A stretch of 43,957 nt of DNA, from assembly GCA_023451825.1 (NCBI GenBank), contig JAEXYA010000021.1, positions 1-43,957 on the forward strand, given 5' to 3'. Shown here piece after piece: positions 17,500-26,737 of this stretch. The position numbers were made by a program, and so were the translations under genes. The DNA comes from Pseudomonadota bacterium (GTDB lineage: Bacteria > Pseudomonadota > Alphaproteobacteria > Rhizobiales > Xanthobacteraceae). How positions within the stretch are numbered: the stretch's first letter is position 1; every line of letters begins with the position of its first letter. Under the pieces are notes generated by a model. The model worked only from the letters and a program-made list of their open reading frames with translations, was not told the origin of the DNA and did no database searches.

Positions 17500-18644
17500 C
17501 GCGCAAAATCCATCTGATTGCGACGGAAGAGTCCGGCGATCGCCTTGGTGCGCCGCTGATGCGCGAGCTGAAGGCGCGCTTCGGCGATGATGTCGCGTTC
17601 TCCGGCGTCGGCGGATCATCCATGGCGCGCGAGGGCCTGCGCTCGCTGTTTCCCATCGAGCAACTCTCCATCATCGGCCTCGCCGCGGTAGTGAAGAAGC
17701 TGCCGTCGATCCTCAAGCTGATCGCGCAGGCGACCGAAGATGTGTTGCGCACCAAGCCGGATGTGCTGGTCATCATCGACAGCCCCGATTTCACGCAGCG
17801 CGTCGCAAAGCGCGTTCACAAGCGCGACGCATCGATCCCGATCGTGAATTATGTCTCGCCGACTGTGTGGGCCTGGCGGCCGGGCCGCGCCAAGGCGATG
17901 CGCGCTTATGTCGATCATGTGCTGGCGCTGCTGCCGTTCGAGCCAGAGGCGCACAAGCGGCTCGGTGGCCCACCTTGTACTTATGTCGGCCATCCCCTGA
18001 TCGAGCAGATCGATACGCTGCGGCCGAACGCTGGCGAGCAGGCGCGGCGTGACGGCAAGCCGCCGGTGCTGCTGGTGCTGCCCGGCAGCCGCCGCAGCGA
18101 AATCCGTCATCACATGGAGACGTTTGGCACGACGCTCGATCTGCTGCACAAGCGCGGCGTGGATTTCGAGCTGATCCTGCCGACCATGCCGCATCTGGTC
18201 GAAGGCATTACCGAAGCGCTGAAGCCGTGGCCGGTGCAGCCGCGCGTGGTCGTGGGCGAGGTGGAGAAACGCGCCGCTTTCCGCATCGCGCATGCGGCCT
18301 TTGCGAAATCGGGCACGGTGACGCTGGAGCTCGCTTTGGCGGGCGTGCCGATGGTCACGGCCTACAAGGCCGGCAGCGTTGAAGCCTGGATCATCCGCCG
18401 CCGCATCACGTCGTCCTCGGTGATCCTCGCGAACCTGGTGATCGGCGAAAACGTCATTCCCGAATTCATTCAGGAAGACTGCACGCCGGACAAGCTCGCA
18501 GCCTCGCTGCAGGATGTACTCGCCGACACGCCGATGCGCCGTCGGCAGATGGAGGCGATGGCGAAGCTGGACGAGATCATGGGCATCGGGCGTGCCTCGC
18601 CGAGCAGCGAAGCGGCGCAGGTGGTGTACAACTACGCTAAGTAA
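17496..18644 (+). CDS. lpxB: Lipid-A-disaccharide synthase
   Basis: LpxB is a peripheral inner-membrane GT-B glycosyltransferase (family GT19) that joins lipid X and UDP-2,3-diacylglucosamine into the disaccharide backbone of lipid A. The 382-residue protein shows IATEESGDRLGAPLMREL at the N-terminus, FSGVGGSSMAREG, NYVSPTVWAWRPGRAKAM, FVGHP-like TYVGHPL, LPGSRRSEI, and the donor-site AFAKSGTVTLELALAGVPMVTAYKAG. The ATG overlaps the lpxI stop by four bases. After it, 151 bp without a recognisable terminator lead to the next gene. Confidence 0.97.
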   Translation: MTRKIHLIATEESGDRLGAPLMRELKARFGDDVAFSGVGGSSMAREGLRSLFPIEQLSIIGLAAVVKKLPSILKLIAQATEDVLRTKPDVLVIIDSPDFTQRVAKRVHKRDASIPIVNYVSPTVWAWRPGRAKAMRAYVDHVLALLPFEPEAHKRLGGPPCTYVGHPLIEQIDTLRPNAGEQARRDGKPPVLLVLPGSRRSEIRHHMETFGTTLDLLHKRGVDFELILPTMPHLVEGITEALKPWPVQPRVVVGEVEKRAAFRIAHAAFAKSGTVTLELALAGVPMVTAYKAGSVEAWIIRRRITSSSVILANLVIGENVIPEFIQEDCTPDKLAASLQDVLADTPMRRRQMEAMAKLDEIMGIGRASPSSEAAQVVYNYAK

Positions 18645-18795
18645 TTGAAAACTGATGCTTTTCGTCGCGTCGTGGCGAAACTAAGCGCTGCACGCAAGAC
18701 TCGGTAAGGACTTCACCTCTAAGAGCGACAGTGGCCCTCTGCAATCATGCGGCGCGGGCGCTTCAGCGGTCGCAGTGACCGCCAGGGTGAATGAC

Positions 18796-19431
18796 ATGAC
18801 CTCTTCCTCACACGACGATACGTCTCTCGACAAATTGTTTGCGTCTGCCCGCAGCATCGACCGTCGCCATTTCCTGGCCGCCGGCGCCGGCGGTCTTGTC
18901 GCGGCTTCCGCAGGCACTGAAGCTTTCGCGAAGTCGGCGTACCCGGTTTCAGCCGGAACGGAAGAGGATCGCAAATATATGGCGCAGGCCATCGATATGA
19001 TGCGCAAGGCCGGTGTGACCGAGCGGACCGGTGGCGCGTTCGGTGCGATCATCGTGCGCAATGGTGAAGTTCTGTCGGCGACCGGCAACAGCGTCCTGCG
19101 TGACAATGACCCGTCGGCGCATGCCGAGGTCAATGCCATTCGTGCGGCCTGCAAGAAGATTGGCGCTCCCAATCTCAAGGGCGCCACCATGTATACGAGC
19201 TGCGAGTGCTGCCCGATGTGCTACTCGACGGCCTATTGGGCACGTCTCGATCGCATCGTCTTTGCAGCGGCGTGGACCGATTATGCGGACCTGTTCGACG
19301 ACAGCAATATCAACGTCGACATGAAGCTTCCGTATAGCAAGCGCAAGCTCAAGATGGCGCAGGTGATGCAACCCGAAGCGCAGCAGGTGTGGAAGGAATT
19401 CCGCGCATTGCCGGATCGCGCGAAGTATTGA
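18796..19431 (+). CDS. Tat-exported guanine-deaminase-like (CDA fold) protein
   Basis: The protein is a zinc-dependent nucleobase deaminase of the cytidine deaminase superfamily, closest by motif to bacterial GuaD. Unusually, its 211 residues begin with a twin-arginine signal: IDRRHFLAAG (Arg23-Arg24), an alanine-rich core and a cleavage-like AFA-KSA at about 45. The catalytic centre is His109-Ala-Glu111, and Cys139 and Cys142 of CCPMC, so the zinc ligands are intact; the usual Pro before the first zinc Cys is replaced by Cys138. The C-terminus (SKRKLKMAQVM, WKEFRALPDRAKY) also resembles GuaD. ATG 18796 is preferred to GTG 18775 because AGGGTG lies just upstream. It lies alone between lpxB and gltA. 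Export to the periplasm is inferred from the signal only. Confidence 0.85.
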   Translation: MTSSSHDDTSLDKLFASARSIDRRHFLAAGAGGLVAASAGTEAFAKSAYPVSAGTEEDRKYMAQAIDMMRKAGVTERTGGAFGAIIVRNGEVLSATGNSVLRDNDPSAHAEVNAIRAACKKIGAPNLKGATMYTSCECCPMCYSTAYWARLDRIVFAAAWTDYADLFDDSNINVDMKLPYSKRKLKMAQVMQPEAQQVWKEFRALPDRAKY

Positions 19432-19442
19432 GCAAGACACCG

Positions 19443-19555
19443 ACCCTCATGGTGAGGAGGCGCGTAGCGCCGTCTCGAACCATGAGTTGGCTGGGCTCTG
19501 GCGTGTTTGGCCATCCTTCGAGACGCGCGCTTTGCGCGCTCCTCAGGATGAGGGT
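19443..19555. repeat. BIME-like pair of REP-type hairpins
   Basis: Two related imperfect palindromes lie in inverted orientation. The left unit (about 19445-19486) folds as CTCATGGT...ACCATGAG with an inner GGCGC-GTA-GCGCC. The right unit (about 19512-19555) folds as CATCCT...AGGATG with an inner CGCGC...GCGCG. The reverse complement of the right unit matches the left over most of its length. Such CTCATCCTGAGGAGC-like repeats are frequent in Bradyrhizobium-group genomes. It fills the gap between the deaminase gene and the gltA terminator. Confidence 0.85.
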
Positions 19556-19561
19556 GGAGTG

Positions 19562-19598
19562 AAAAACAAAACCGGCGGATCTTGCGATCCGCCGGTTT
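19562..19598 (-). terminator. Intrinsic terminator of gltA
   Basis: A perfect 13-bp stem (AAACCGGCGGATC at 19569-19581 with GATCCGCCGGTTT at 19586-19598) and a TTGC loop, read on the minus strand, is followed by GTTTTTC. It lies 24 bases beyond the gltA stop codon. Confidence 0.9.
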
Positions 19599-19621
19599 GT
19601 CATTTCAGCCTTTGCCCGGGC

Positions 19622-20926
19622 TTAGCCGCGCTTGGCGATGTCCGTATATTCGCGGCGGGCGGCGCCGGTGAAGAGCTGGCGCGGACGGCCGATCTTCTGC
19701 TGCGGGTCGCCGATCATTTCGCTCCACTGGCTGATCCAGCCAACGGTGCGGGCGACGGCGAACAGCACGGTGAACATCGAGGTCGGGAAGCCCATCGCCT
19801 TCAGCGTGATGCCCGAATAGAAGTCGACATTCGGGTACAGCTTGCGGTCGATGAAGTACTGATCCGACAGCGCGATCTTCTCGAGCTCCATGGCAACCGC
19901 GAGCATCTCGTCGCCGCCGTGACCGGTTTCCTTGAGAACTTCGTGGCAAGCCTGCTGCATCAGCTTGGCGCGCGGATCGTAGTTCTTGTAGACGCGGTGA
20001 CCGAAGCCCATCAGGCGCACGGACGAGTTCTTGTCCTTCACCTTGGCGATGAATTCCGGAATCTTGTCCACGGTGCCGATGTCGGCGAGCATCTGCAGTG
20101 CTGCTTCGTTGGCGCCGCCATGAGCGGGGCCCCACAGGCAGGCGATGCCGGCGGCGATACAGGCGAACGGGTTGGCGCCCGACGAGCCGGCGATGCGGAC
20201 GGTCGAGGTCGAGGCGTTCTGCTCGTGGTCGGCGTGAAGCGTGAAGATCTTGTCCAGCGCCTTGGCGAGCACCGGATTGACCTTGTAGTCCTCGCACGGC
20301 ACGGCGAAGCACATCTTCATGAAGTTCGACGCGAAATCGAGCGTGTTGGTCGGGTAAACGAACGGCTGGCCGATCGTGTACTTGTAGGCCATCGCAGCGA
20401 GCGTCGGGATCTTGGCGATCATGCGGATCGAGGCGATCTCGCGCTGCTTGGCATCGTTGATGTCCGTCGAGTCGTGATAGAACGCGGCGAGGGCGCCGAC
20501 CGAGGCAACCATCACGGCCATCGGATGCGCGTCACGGCGGAAGCCGGTGAAGAAGCGCGTCATCTGGTCGTGGACCATGGTGTGGTTGGTCACCAGGTGG
20601 TCGAATTTTTCCTTCTGCGCCTTGGTCGGGAGTTCCCCGTACAGCAGCAGGTAGCAGGTCTCGAGGAAGTCGCCCTTCTCGGCGAGCTGCTCGATCGGGT
20701 AGCCGCGATATTCGAGGATGCCGGCGTCGCCGTCGATATAGGTAATCTGGGACTGGCAGCTCGCGGTCGAGGTGAAGCCCGGATCGTAGGTGAACATGCC
20801 CGACTGGGCATAGAGCTTGCCGATGTCGATGACGTCGGGGCCGACGGTCCCACTATGGATCGGCAGATCGAAGCTCTTGCCGTCGACTGTCAGCGTTGCG
20901 GATTTCGTGTTTGTTTTCGCGTCCAT
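19622..20926 (-). CDS. gltA: Citrate synthase (type II)
   Basis: GltA condenses oxaloacetate and acetyl-CoA into citrate at the entry of the TCA cycle. The 434-residue protein has the type II (hexameric, Gram-negative) N-terminal domain (ATLTVDGKSFDLPIHSGTVGPD), YIDGDAGILEYRGYPIEQLAE, the catalytic His regions LHADHEQNAST and GPAHGGANE, and GFGHRVYKNYDPRA. Length equals that of other alphaproteobacterial enzymes. A strong terminator follows. Its 5' region of 155 bp separates it from gltX, which is transcribed in the same direction. Confidence 0.98.
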   Translation of the reverse strand: MDAKTNTKSATLTVDGKSFDLPIHSGTVGPDVIDIGKLYAQSGMFTYDPGFTSTASCQSQITYIDGDAGILEYRGYPIEQLAEKGDFLETCYLLLYGELPTKAQKEKFDHLVTNHTMVHDQMTRFFTGFRRDAHPMAVMVASVGALAAFYHDSTDINDAKQREIASIRMIAKIPTLAAMAYKYTIGQPFVYPTNTLDFASNFMKMCFAVPCEDYKVNPVLAKALDKIFTLHADHEQNASTSTVRIAGSSGANPFACIAAGIACLWGPAHGGANEAALQMLADIGTVDKIPEFIAKVKDKNSSVRLMGFGHRVYKNYDPRAKLMQQACHEVLKETGHGGDEMLAVAMELEKIALSDQYFIDRKLYPNVDFYSGITLKAMGFPTSMFTVLFAVARTVGWISQWSEMIGDPQQKIGRPRQLFTGAARREYTDIAKRG

Positions 20927-21081
20927 CGCATAGTCCCCGATGAGATCGTTGAGGGGCCGTCAAACCACCGTCATTTAAGGAGAAAATGGCGATGTCAGAC
21001 GGGAATTCCAGAGCAGTCGGCAGAATGCGTAGCGTATTGCTGTGTGCGCTGCAAGGCAGGCAAAAGTAGCCTACAGCTATG

Positions 21082-22509
21082 CTAAACAGAGGCCTGATCG
21101 GCGAGCCGGTCGAGGCATTCCTGTCGCCCCAATACCGCCAGCACGTCGAAGATTCCCGGCGATGTGGTCTTGCCCGTGAGCGCCACCCGCAGAGGCTGCG
21201 CAACGCCGCCAAGTTTCAGGCCAGCTTCCTCCGCGAAGGCGCGGGCTGCGGCTTCGGTATTTGCAGCCGTCCAGTCGGTGACGGCCTCTAGCGCAGTGCG
21301 CAATTTGCCCAGCAACGCGCGTGTCTCCGGCGTCAGCACAGCAACCGCCTTCGGCTCAGTGATCGCCAGCGGGCGATCCGCGAAAATGAAGTCGGCGCCC
21401 TTCACCAGTTCAAGGAGCGTCTTGGCACGCTCCTTGAGGCCGGGCATGGCGCGCAGCAGTTGTGCGCGGGTCGCGTCGTTCAGCTTGGCCTGGATCGCAG
21501 CGCCGCTGTCGGCGTAGGGCAGGATTTCCTCGAACATGGTCACGAGGGCTTGATCGTCGCTGTGGCGGATATAGTGGCCGTTGATGCTCTCCAGCTTGGC
21601 GAAATCGAAGCGTGCGGCAGATCGTCCGATGGCGGACAGATCGAAGGCGTCGATCATTTCCTGGGTGGTGAAGATTTCCTGGTCGCCATGGCTCCAGCCG
21701 AGACGCACGAGGTAATTCCGCAGGGCGGCCGGCACATAGCCCATGGCGCGATAGGCATCGACGCCGAGCGCGCCGTGGCGCTTTGATAGTTTTGAACCAT
21801 CGGGGCCATGGATCAGCGGAATATGTGACATGCTGGGTACCTCCCAGCCAAGCGCGTCATAAATCTGCTTCTGGCGGGCGGCATTGATCAGGTGGTCGTC
21901 GCCGCGGATCACATGGGTGACGCCCATGTCGTGGTCGTCCACCACCACGGCCAGCATATAGGTCGGGGTGCCGTCGCCCCGCAGCAGCACGAGGTCGTCG
22001 AGATTCTCGTTCTGCCAGACCACGCGGCCCTGCACTTGGTCCTCGATCACGGTCTCGCCGGTCAGCGGCGCCTTGAGGCGGATGGTCGGCTTCACGTCCG
22101 GCTTGGGATCTGACGGATCGCGGTCGCGCCACAGGCCGTTGTAGAGCTTGGAGCGGCCCTCGGCGCGCGCAGCCTCGCGCATCGCCTGCAGCTCCTCGGC
22201 GGAGGCGTAGCAGTAATAGGCCTTGCCCTCAGCGAGCAGCTGCTCGGCGACCTTGCGGTGCCGGGCGGCGCGGGCGAACTGGTAGACGGTGTCGCCGTCC
22301 CAGGTGATGCCGAGCCATTTCAGCCCGTCGATAATGGCATCGATCGCCGCATCCGTGGAACGCTCGCGGTCGGTGTCCTCGATCCGCAGCAGCATCTTGC
22401 CGCCGTGCTTTTTGGCGTAAAGCCAGTTGAACAGCGCGGTGCGGCCACCGCCGATATGGAGGAAGCCGGTCGGCGAGGGCGCGAAACGGGTAACGACGGG
22501 TGCGGTCAT
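21082..22509 (-). CDS. gltX: Glutamate--tRNA ligase
   Basis: Class Ib aminoacyl-tRNA synthetase that charges tRNA-Glu (and often tRNA-Gln in alphaproteobacteria). The 475-residue product shows RFAPSPTGFLHIGGGRTALFN (HIGH-type motif), RIEDTDRERS, and the KLSKRHG (KMSKS-type) motif near residue 250, followed by the anticodon-binding helical domain. Alphaproteobacteria often carry two gltX copies; this is the one neighbouring gltA. It is divergent from glnS with a shared 174-bp promoter region containing a 9-bp GC stem at 22589-22616. Confidence 0.97.
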   Translation of the reverse strand: MTAPVVTRFAPSPTGFLHIGGGRTALFNWLYAKKHGGKMLLRIEDTDRERSTDAAIDAIIDGLKWLGITWDGDTVYQFARAARHRKVAEQLLAEGKAYYCYASAEELQAMREAARAEGRSKLYNGLWRDRDPSDPKPDVKPTIRLKAPLTGETVIEDQVQGRVVWQNENLDDLVLLRGDGTPTYMLAVVVDDHDMGVTHVIRGDDHLINAARQKQIYDALGWEVPSMSHIPLIHGPDGSKLSKRHGALGVDAYRAMGYVPAALRNYLVRLGWSHGDQEIFTTQEMIDAFDLSAIGRSAARFDFAKLESINGHYIRHSDDQALVTMFEEILPYADSGAAIQAKLNDATRAQLLRAMPGLKERAKTLLELVKGADFIFADRPLAITEPKAVAVLTPETRALLGKLRTALEAVTDWTAANTEAAARAFAEEAGLKLGGVAQPLRVALTGKTTSPGIFDVLAVLGRQECLDRLADQASV

Positions 22510-22683
22510 GGTGGGGCGGCAATCGATTTAGGGGACGTTTGCGCGCGTGTAACACACCCCCGTGCCGCTGCCCAATGGGCAATCACGTCCGCCCCGGAGC
22601 TCCGGAACCGGGGCGGGCCGGCTCGCGCCTCTTGGCGGAACGGCCCGGATTTGGCACATAGGGCGCAATCTGAAAGGCAGCTT

Positions 22684-24366
22684 ATGACAGACGAATCGAC
22701 CGCGGACACCGCCCTCGAGGCCGGCCGCGATTTCATCCGCGACATCGTGGCGGCGGACCTCGAATCCGGCAAGCACAAGGGCGTGGTGACGCGCTTCCCG
22801 CCGGAGCCGAATGGCTACCTGCATCTCGGCCACGCCAAGTCGATCTGCCTGAACTTTGGCGTTGCCGCGGAGTTCGGCGGGCGCTGCAACCTGCGTTTCG
22901 ACGATACCAATCCGACCAAGGAAGAGCAGGAATATATCGACGCCATCCAGCGCGACGTGCGCTGGCTCGGCTTCGACTGGGGCGAGGGCAACCTGCATTT
23001 CGCGTCCGATTATTTCGAGCAGCTTTATGACTGGGCGGTCACGCTGATCCGTGCCGGCAAGGCCTATGTGGACGACCAGTCGCCGGAAGAGATGCGCATC
23101 GCCCGCGGCACGCTGACCGAGCCCGGCAAGAACAGCCCATTCCGCGATCGCAGCGTTGAGGAAAACATCGATCTGTTCGCGCGCATGCGCGCAGGCGAAT
23201 TCCCGAATGGCGCGCGCGTGCTGCGCGCAAAAATCGACATGGCCGCGGGCAATATCAACCTGCGTGATCCCGTGATCTACCGCATCCTGCATGCGCATCA
23301 CCCGCGCACCGGCGAGGCCTGGAAGATCTATCCGAGCTACGATTTCGCCCACGGCCAGTCGGATGCCATCGAGCATGTGACGCATTCGATCTGCACGCTG
23401 GAATTCGAGGACCACCGGCCGCTTTACGACTGGTGCCTGGACAATCTGCCGGTGCCGTCGCGGCCGCATCAGTATGAATTCGCGCGCCTCAACATGACCT
23501 ACACGCTGCTGTCGAAGCGCGTGCTCACCGAGCTCGTGCGCGGCGGCCATGTGTCGGGCTGGGACGATCCGCGCATGCCGACGCTGGCCGGCCTGCAGCG
23601 CCGCGGCATTCCGGCCGAAGCCTTGCGTGAATTCATCAAGCGCATCGGTGTTGCCAAGGCGAATTCCACGGTCGATCTGTCGATGTTCGATTTCGCCGTG
23701 CGCGAGACGCTGAACCGCACCGCGCCGCGCCGTATGGCGGTGCTGCGACCGTTGAAGGTGGTGATCGAGAACTATCCGGAAGGGCAGGTCGAGCAGCTGG
23801 AAGCGATCAACCATCCCGACGATGCCGCGCTCGGCACGCGCCAGATCCCGTTCAGCCGCGAGCTCTATATCGAGCACGAGGACTTTATGGAGGATCCGCC
23901 GAAGAAGTTCTTCCGCATGTCGCCGGGCCGTGAAGTGCGTCTGCGCTATGGCTATTTCATCACCTGCAAGGATGTCGTGAAGAACGACAAGGGCGAGGTG
24001 GTGGAGCTGCGCTGCACCTATGATCCCGAAACCCGTGGCGGCAACGCGCCGGACGGCCGCAAGGTGAAGGCGACGATCCACTGGGTCAGCGCGCAGCATG
24101 CCGTGCCGTCGGAAGTGCGCGTCTACGAGCAGCTGTTCGCGACGCCGACGCCGGAGGCTTCGAATTTCGCGGAGCAGATCAATCCGAATTCGCTGGAAGT
24201 GCTCGATGGCGCGATGCTCGAGCCGGCGCTGGCCAGCGACAATTACGAGGGCGCGATGCAGTTCGAGCGGCAGGGCTATTTCTGCCGCGACAAGGACAGT
24301 GCGCCCGGCAAGCCGGTGTTCAACCGCACCGTCGGCCTGCGCGACAGCTACGCCAAGCTGGCCTGA
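22684..24366 (+). CDS. glnS: Glutamine--tRNA ligase
   Basis: GlnRS charges tRNA-Gln directly. From ATG 22684 the enzyme has 560 residues and includes TRFPPEPNGYLHLGHAKSI (HIGH motif), LRFDDTNPTKEEQEYIDAI, SYDFAHGQSDAIEHVTHSICTLEF and the LLSKRVL (KMSKS-type) motif, then the two beta-barrel anticodon-binding domains to about 560. Many alphaproteobacteria lack GlnRS and use GatCAB, so its presence suggests lateral acquisition in this lineage, as known for some proteobacteria; this is inference. The open frame upstream to 22258 runs antisense to gltX and is not part of the gene. Confidence 0.97.
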   Translation: MTDESTADTALEAGRDFIRDIVAADLESGKHKGVVTRFPPEPNGYLHLGHAKSICLNFGVAAEFGGRCNLRFDDTNPTKEEQEYIDAIQRDVRWLGFDWGEGNLHFASDYFEQLYDWAVTLIRAGKAYVDDQSPEEMRIARGTLTEPGKNSPFRDRSVEENIDLFARMRAGEFPNGARVLRAKIDMAAGNINLRDPVIYRILHAHHPRTGEAWKIYPSYDFAHGQSDAIEHVTHSICTLEFEDHRPLYDWCLDNLPVPSRPHQYEFARLNMTYTLLSKRVLTELVRGGHVSGWDDPRMPTLAGLQRRGIPAEALREFIKRIGVAKANSTVDLSMFDFAVRETLNRTAPRRMAVLRPLKVVIENYPEGQVEQLEAINHPDDAALGTRQIPFSRELYIEHEDFMEDPPKKFFRMSPGREVRLRYGYFITCKDVVKNDKGEVVELRCTYDPETRGGNAPDGRKVKATIHWVSAQHAVPSEVRVYEQLFATPTPEASNFAEQINPNSLEVLDGAMLEPALASDNYEGAMQFERQGYFCRDKDSAPGKPVFNRTVGLRDSYAKLA

Positions 24367-24459
24367 ACGCGCGAATAGTTCGCGCATTCCCCATCCGTTC
24401 CGCTAGCCGCACGGCACCCTTCCGATAGCATTCGGGAGGGCAAGCGTAGCGGGCGGCTC

Positions 24460-26730
24460 ATGGCGCAAAGCGGGGGACGGCAGCGCAATCGGGCGAGGGC
24501 GGTCACATGGCCGCCGTCGGTCACGGCTGGCGCACTCATCCCGAACCAATCCTGGACATTGCCGTTCGATTGGCTGCGCGTCTGGGCACAGGCGGAAGCC
24601 GGGCCTGGCCGCTTGTTGCCATGGGTCCCCATCGCCTTCGGTGCCGGCATCGCGCTGTATTTCGCTGCCGAGCGCGAGCCGGTCGCGTGGGTCGCAGCCC
24701 TGACAGCTTGCATCACGGCCGTGGCGGCCATCTTGCTCAGGCGGGCGTCCGCGTTTCCTCCCATCCTGCTTGCTGCGGCCATCGCCGCTGGCTTTGCCGC
24801 TGCGACGTGGAAGAGCACGCGCATCGCCCACGAGGTTTTGGCGAAGCCGATTTTCGGCGCGGCGCTGACGGGCTTCGTGGAGGCCCGCGAGGAGCGTGAG
24901 CGCAGCGATCGCTTCGTGTTGCGCGTGGCAACGATGGAGACACCGCGCGACACCGTCATGCTGACGCGCGTTCGGCTGTCAGTGAAGAAGGGCACGGCGC
25001 CCGCGGTCGGCAGCTTCATCTCGTTGAAAGCCCGGCTGCAGCCACCACTCGCACCATTGCGGCCGGGCGGTTACGATTTCGCGCGTGACCTCTATTTTCA
25101 AGGCATCGGTGCGTCCGGCTTCGTTACCGGAGCGATCAGGAAAATCGATCCGCCCACGCCGCCGACACGCCGCTTGCAATACACCGCAACAATGCAAGGC
25201 ATGCGCGATGCCATCGATGCGCGGATCCGCGCGTCATTGTCGGGGGACAGCCGCGCCATCGCGACGGCACTCCTGACCGGCAAGCGCGATGCGATCTCGT
25301 CTGATGTCAACGACGCCATGTTCATCTCCGGACTTGGCCATGTGCTGTCGATCTCCGGCTATCACATGGCCGTCGTCGCCGGCGTCGTGTTTTTCGTGGT
25401 GCGTGCGTTGCTTGCGTTGGTCCCGGTGCTGACCGTCACGTTTCCGATCAAAAAGGTCGCGGCTGCCGCGGCGCTTCTGGCCGCGCTGTTCTATCTGCTG
25501 CTATCCGGCGCCGAGGTCGCAACGCAAAGGTCCTTCATCATGACGGCGGTAGTGTTGATCGCCATCATGGTCGATCGCCGGGCCATCACTTTTCGCACTC
25601 TGGCGATTGCGGCCATGATCGTGCTGATCATCACGCCGGAAGCGTTGGTGCATCCGAGCTTCCAGATGTCGTTTGCGGCGACGCTTGGACTCGTCGCACT
25701 GGTGCAGATCGGGATGCCGGCATTGTTCGCGACATCGGAGAGTTCGGCCACGGCGCGGATCGCGTTGTGGGGCGGGCGCGAACTCGCATTGCTGCTATTG
25801 GCGTCGCTGGTCGCCGGCCTCGCGACGATGCCCTACGCCGCCTATCACTTTCATCGCATCACGCCTTACGGGATCGTCGCCAATCTTTTGGCGATGCCGG
25901 TGGTGTCGGCGCTGGTGATGCCGGCGGGATTGCTCGGCCTGCTCGCCATTCCGTTCGGTTTCGACAGCGTATTCTGGCACATCATGGAGTTTGGCCTGCA
26001 GTGGATGATCTTTGTGTCTAAATGGGTGGCCGGATTGCCGGGCGCGATTGGCCGTGTGCCCGCCTTCGGGACAGGACCACTGATCATCGCAAGCACGGGC
26101 ATTGTCCTGCTTGCGTTGCTGCGCACGCCGCTACGCTATGCTGGCGTGGTCGCATTGGTCGTGGCGACGGTTTGGGCTGCATCCACACCGCAGCCGGATA
26201 TCTTGATCGCAAGCGATGGCAGCAGCATTGCTGCGCGCGGCGGTGACGGCCGTTTGCATATGATGCGAAGCGGCAAGGACGTGTTTCTGATCAAGGAGTG
26301 GCTCGGCGCCGATGCCGATCCGCGGCAACCGAGCGATGGGTCGCTCGGCGAGGGCGTCTCGTGCGATCCATCGGGCTGCGTCACAGCGCTCGGTGACGGC
26401 GCGTTGATTGCCCTGACATTGCAGCCCGATGGATTCAGCGATGATTGCGAACGCGTGGCGCTGATCGTGACCGCGAAACAGCCGCCAGCCGATTGCCGGG
26501 CCATGGTAATTGATCGGGAGACGCTGCAAAGGCAGGGAGCGACGAGCCTGCGTCGCGCCGGTAACCACTTCGTCGTGGAAGCAACTCGTGCGCGCGGTCT
26601 GCAACGGCCATGGGCGCAGGGACCAGCTGAGGCGGCGGTCGAAAATGCGATATCGACCGGCCAACGCACGCGCCAGAGACCGGTCGATGCAACGCCGGCG
26701 GAGACGGATCTCGCACCGGACGATCAGTGA
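24460..26730 (+). CDS. comEC: ComEC/Rec2-family DNA-uptake channel protein without a nuclease-like domain
   Basis: ComEC forms the inner-membrane channel for single-stranded DNA in natural transformation. The 756-residue protein has hydrophobic helices at about 50-110, a DUF4131-type beta domain (about 120-225) and the Competence domain (about 250-540) with its hallmark GLGHVLSISGYHMAVVAG and many membrane segments. The C-terminal roughly 200 residues (ILIASDGSSIAARGGDGRLHM onward) lack the HxHxDH motif of the metallo-beta-lactamase domain found in Bacillus or Neisseria homologs. This shorter form occurs in alphaproteobacteria. The gene ends seven bases from the convergent lexA, the usual adjacency here. 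Confidence 0.9.
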   Translation: MAQSGGRQRNRARAVTWPPSVTAGALIPNQSWTLPFDWLRVWAQAEAGPGRLLPWVPIAFGAGIALYFAAEREPVAWVAALTACITAVAAILLRRASAFPPILLAAAIAAGFAAATWKSTRIAHEVLAKPIFGAALTGFVEAREERERSDRFVLRVATMETPRDTVMLTRVRLSVKKGTAPAVGSFISLKARLQPPLAPLRPGGYDFARDLYFQGIGASGFVTGAIRKIDPPTPPTRRLQYTATMQGMRDAIDARIRASLSGDSRAIATALLTGKRDAISSDVNDAMFISGLGHVLSISGYHMAVVAGVVFFVVRALLALVPVLTVTFPIKKVAAAAALLAALFYLLLSGAEVATQRSFIMTAVVLIAIMVDRRAITFRTLAIAAMIVLIITPEALVHPSFQMSFAATLGLVALVQIGMPALFATSESSATARIALWGGRELALLLLASLVAGLATMPYAAYHFHRITPYGIVANLLAMPVVSALVMPAGLLGLLAIPFGFDSVFWHIMEFGLQWMIFVSKWVAGLPGAIGRVPAFGTGPLIIASTGIVLLALLRTPLRYAGVVALVVATVWAASTPQPDILIASDGSSIAARGGDGRLHMMRSGKDVFLIKEWLGADADPRQPSDGSLGEGVSCDPSGCVTALGDGALIALTLQPDGFSDDCERVALIVTAKQPPADCRAMVIDRETLQRQGATSLRRAGNHFVVEATRARGLQRPWAQGPAEAAVENAISTGQRTRQRPVDATPAETDLAPDDQ

Positions 26731-26737
26731 GCGTAGC

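Noticed and set aside
22589..22616. 9-bp GC stem in the gltX-glnS divergent region
   Set aside because: It was considered as a T-box or leader structure for glnS. No specifier or antiterminator elements are visible, and such stems are common in GC-rich DNA.
24369..24385. 7-bp hairpin GCGCGAA-TAG-TTCGCGC after glnS
   Set aside because: Short stem with no T-run. It could assist termination of glnS but cannot be called a terminator with confidence.
22528..24387. 619-codon open frame antisense to glnS
   Set aside because: It is an artefact of GC-rich codon bias in glnS; no start signal or recognisable domain is present.
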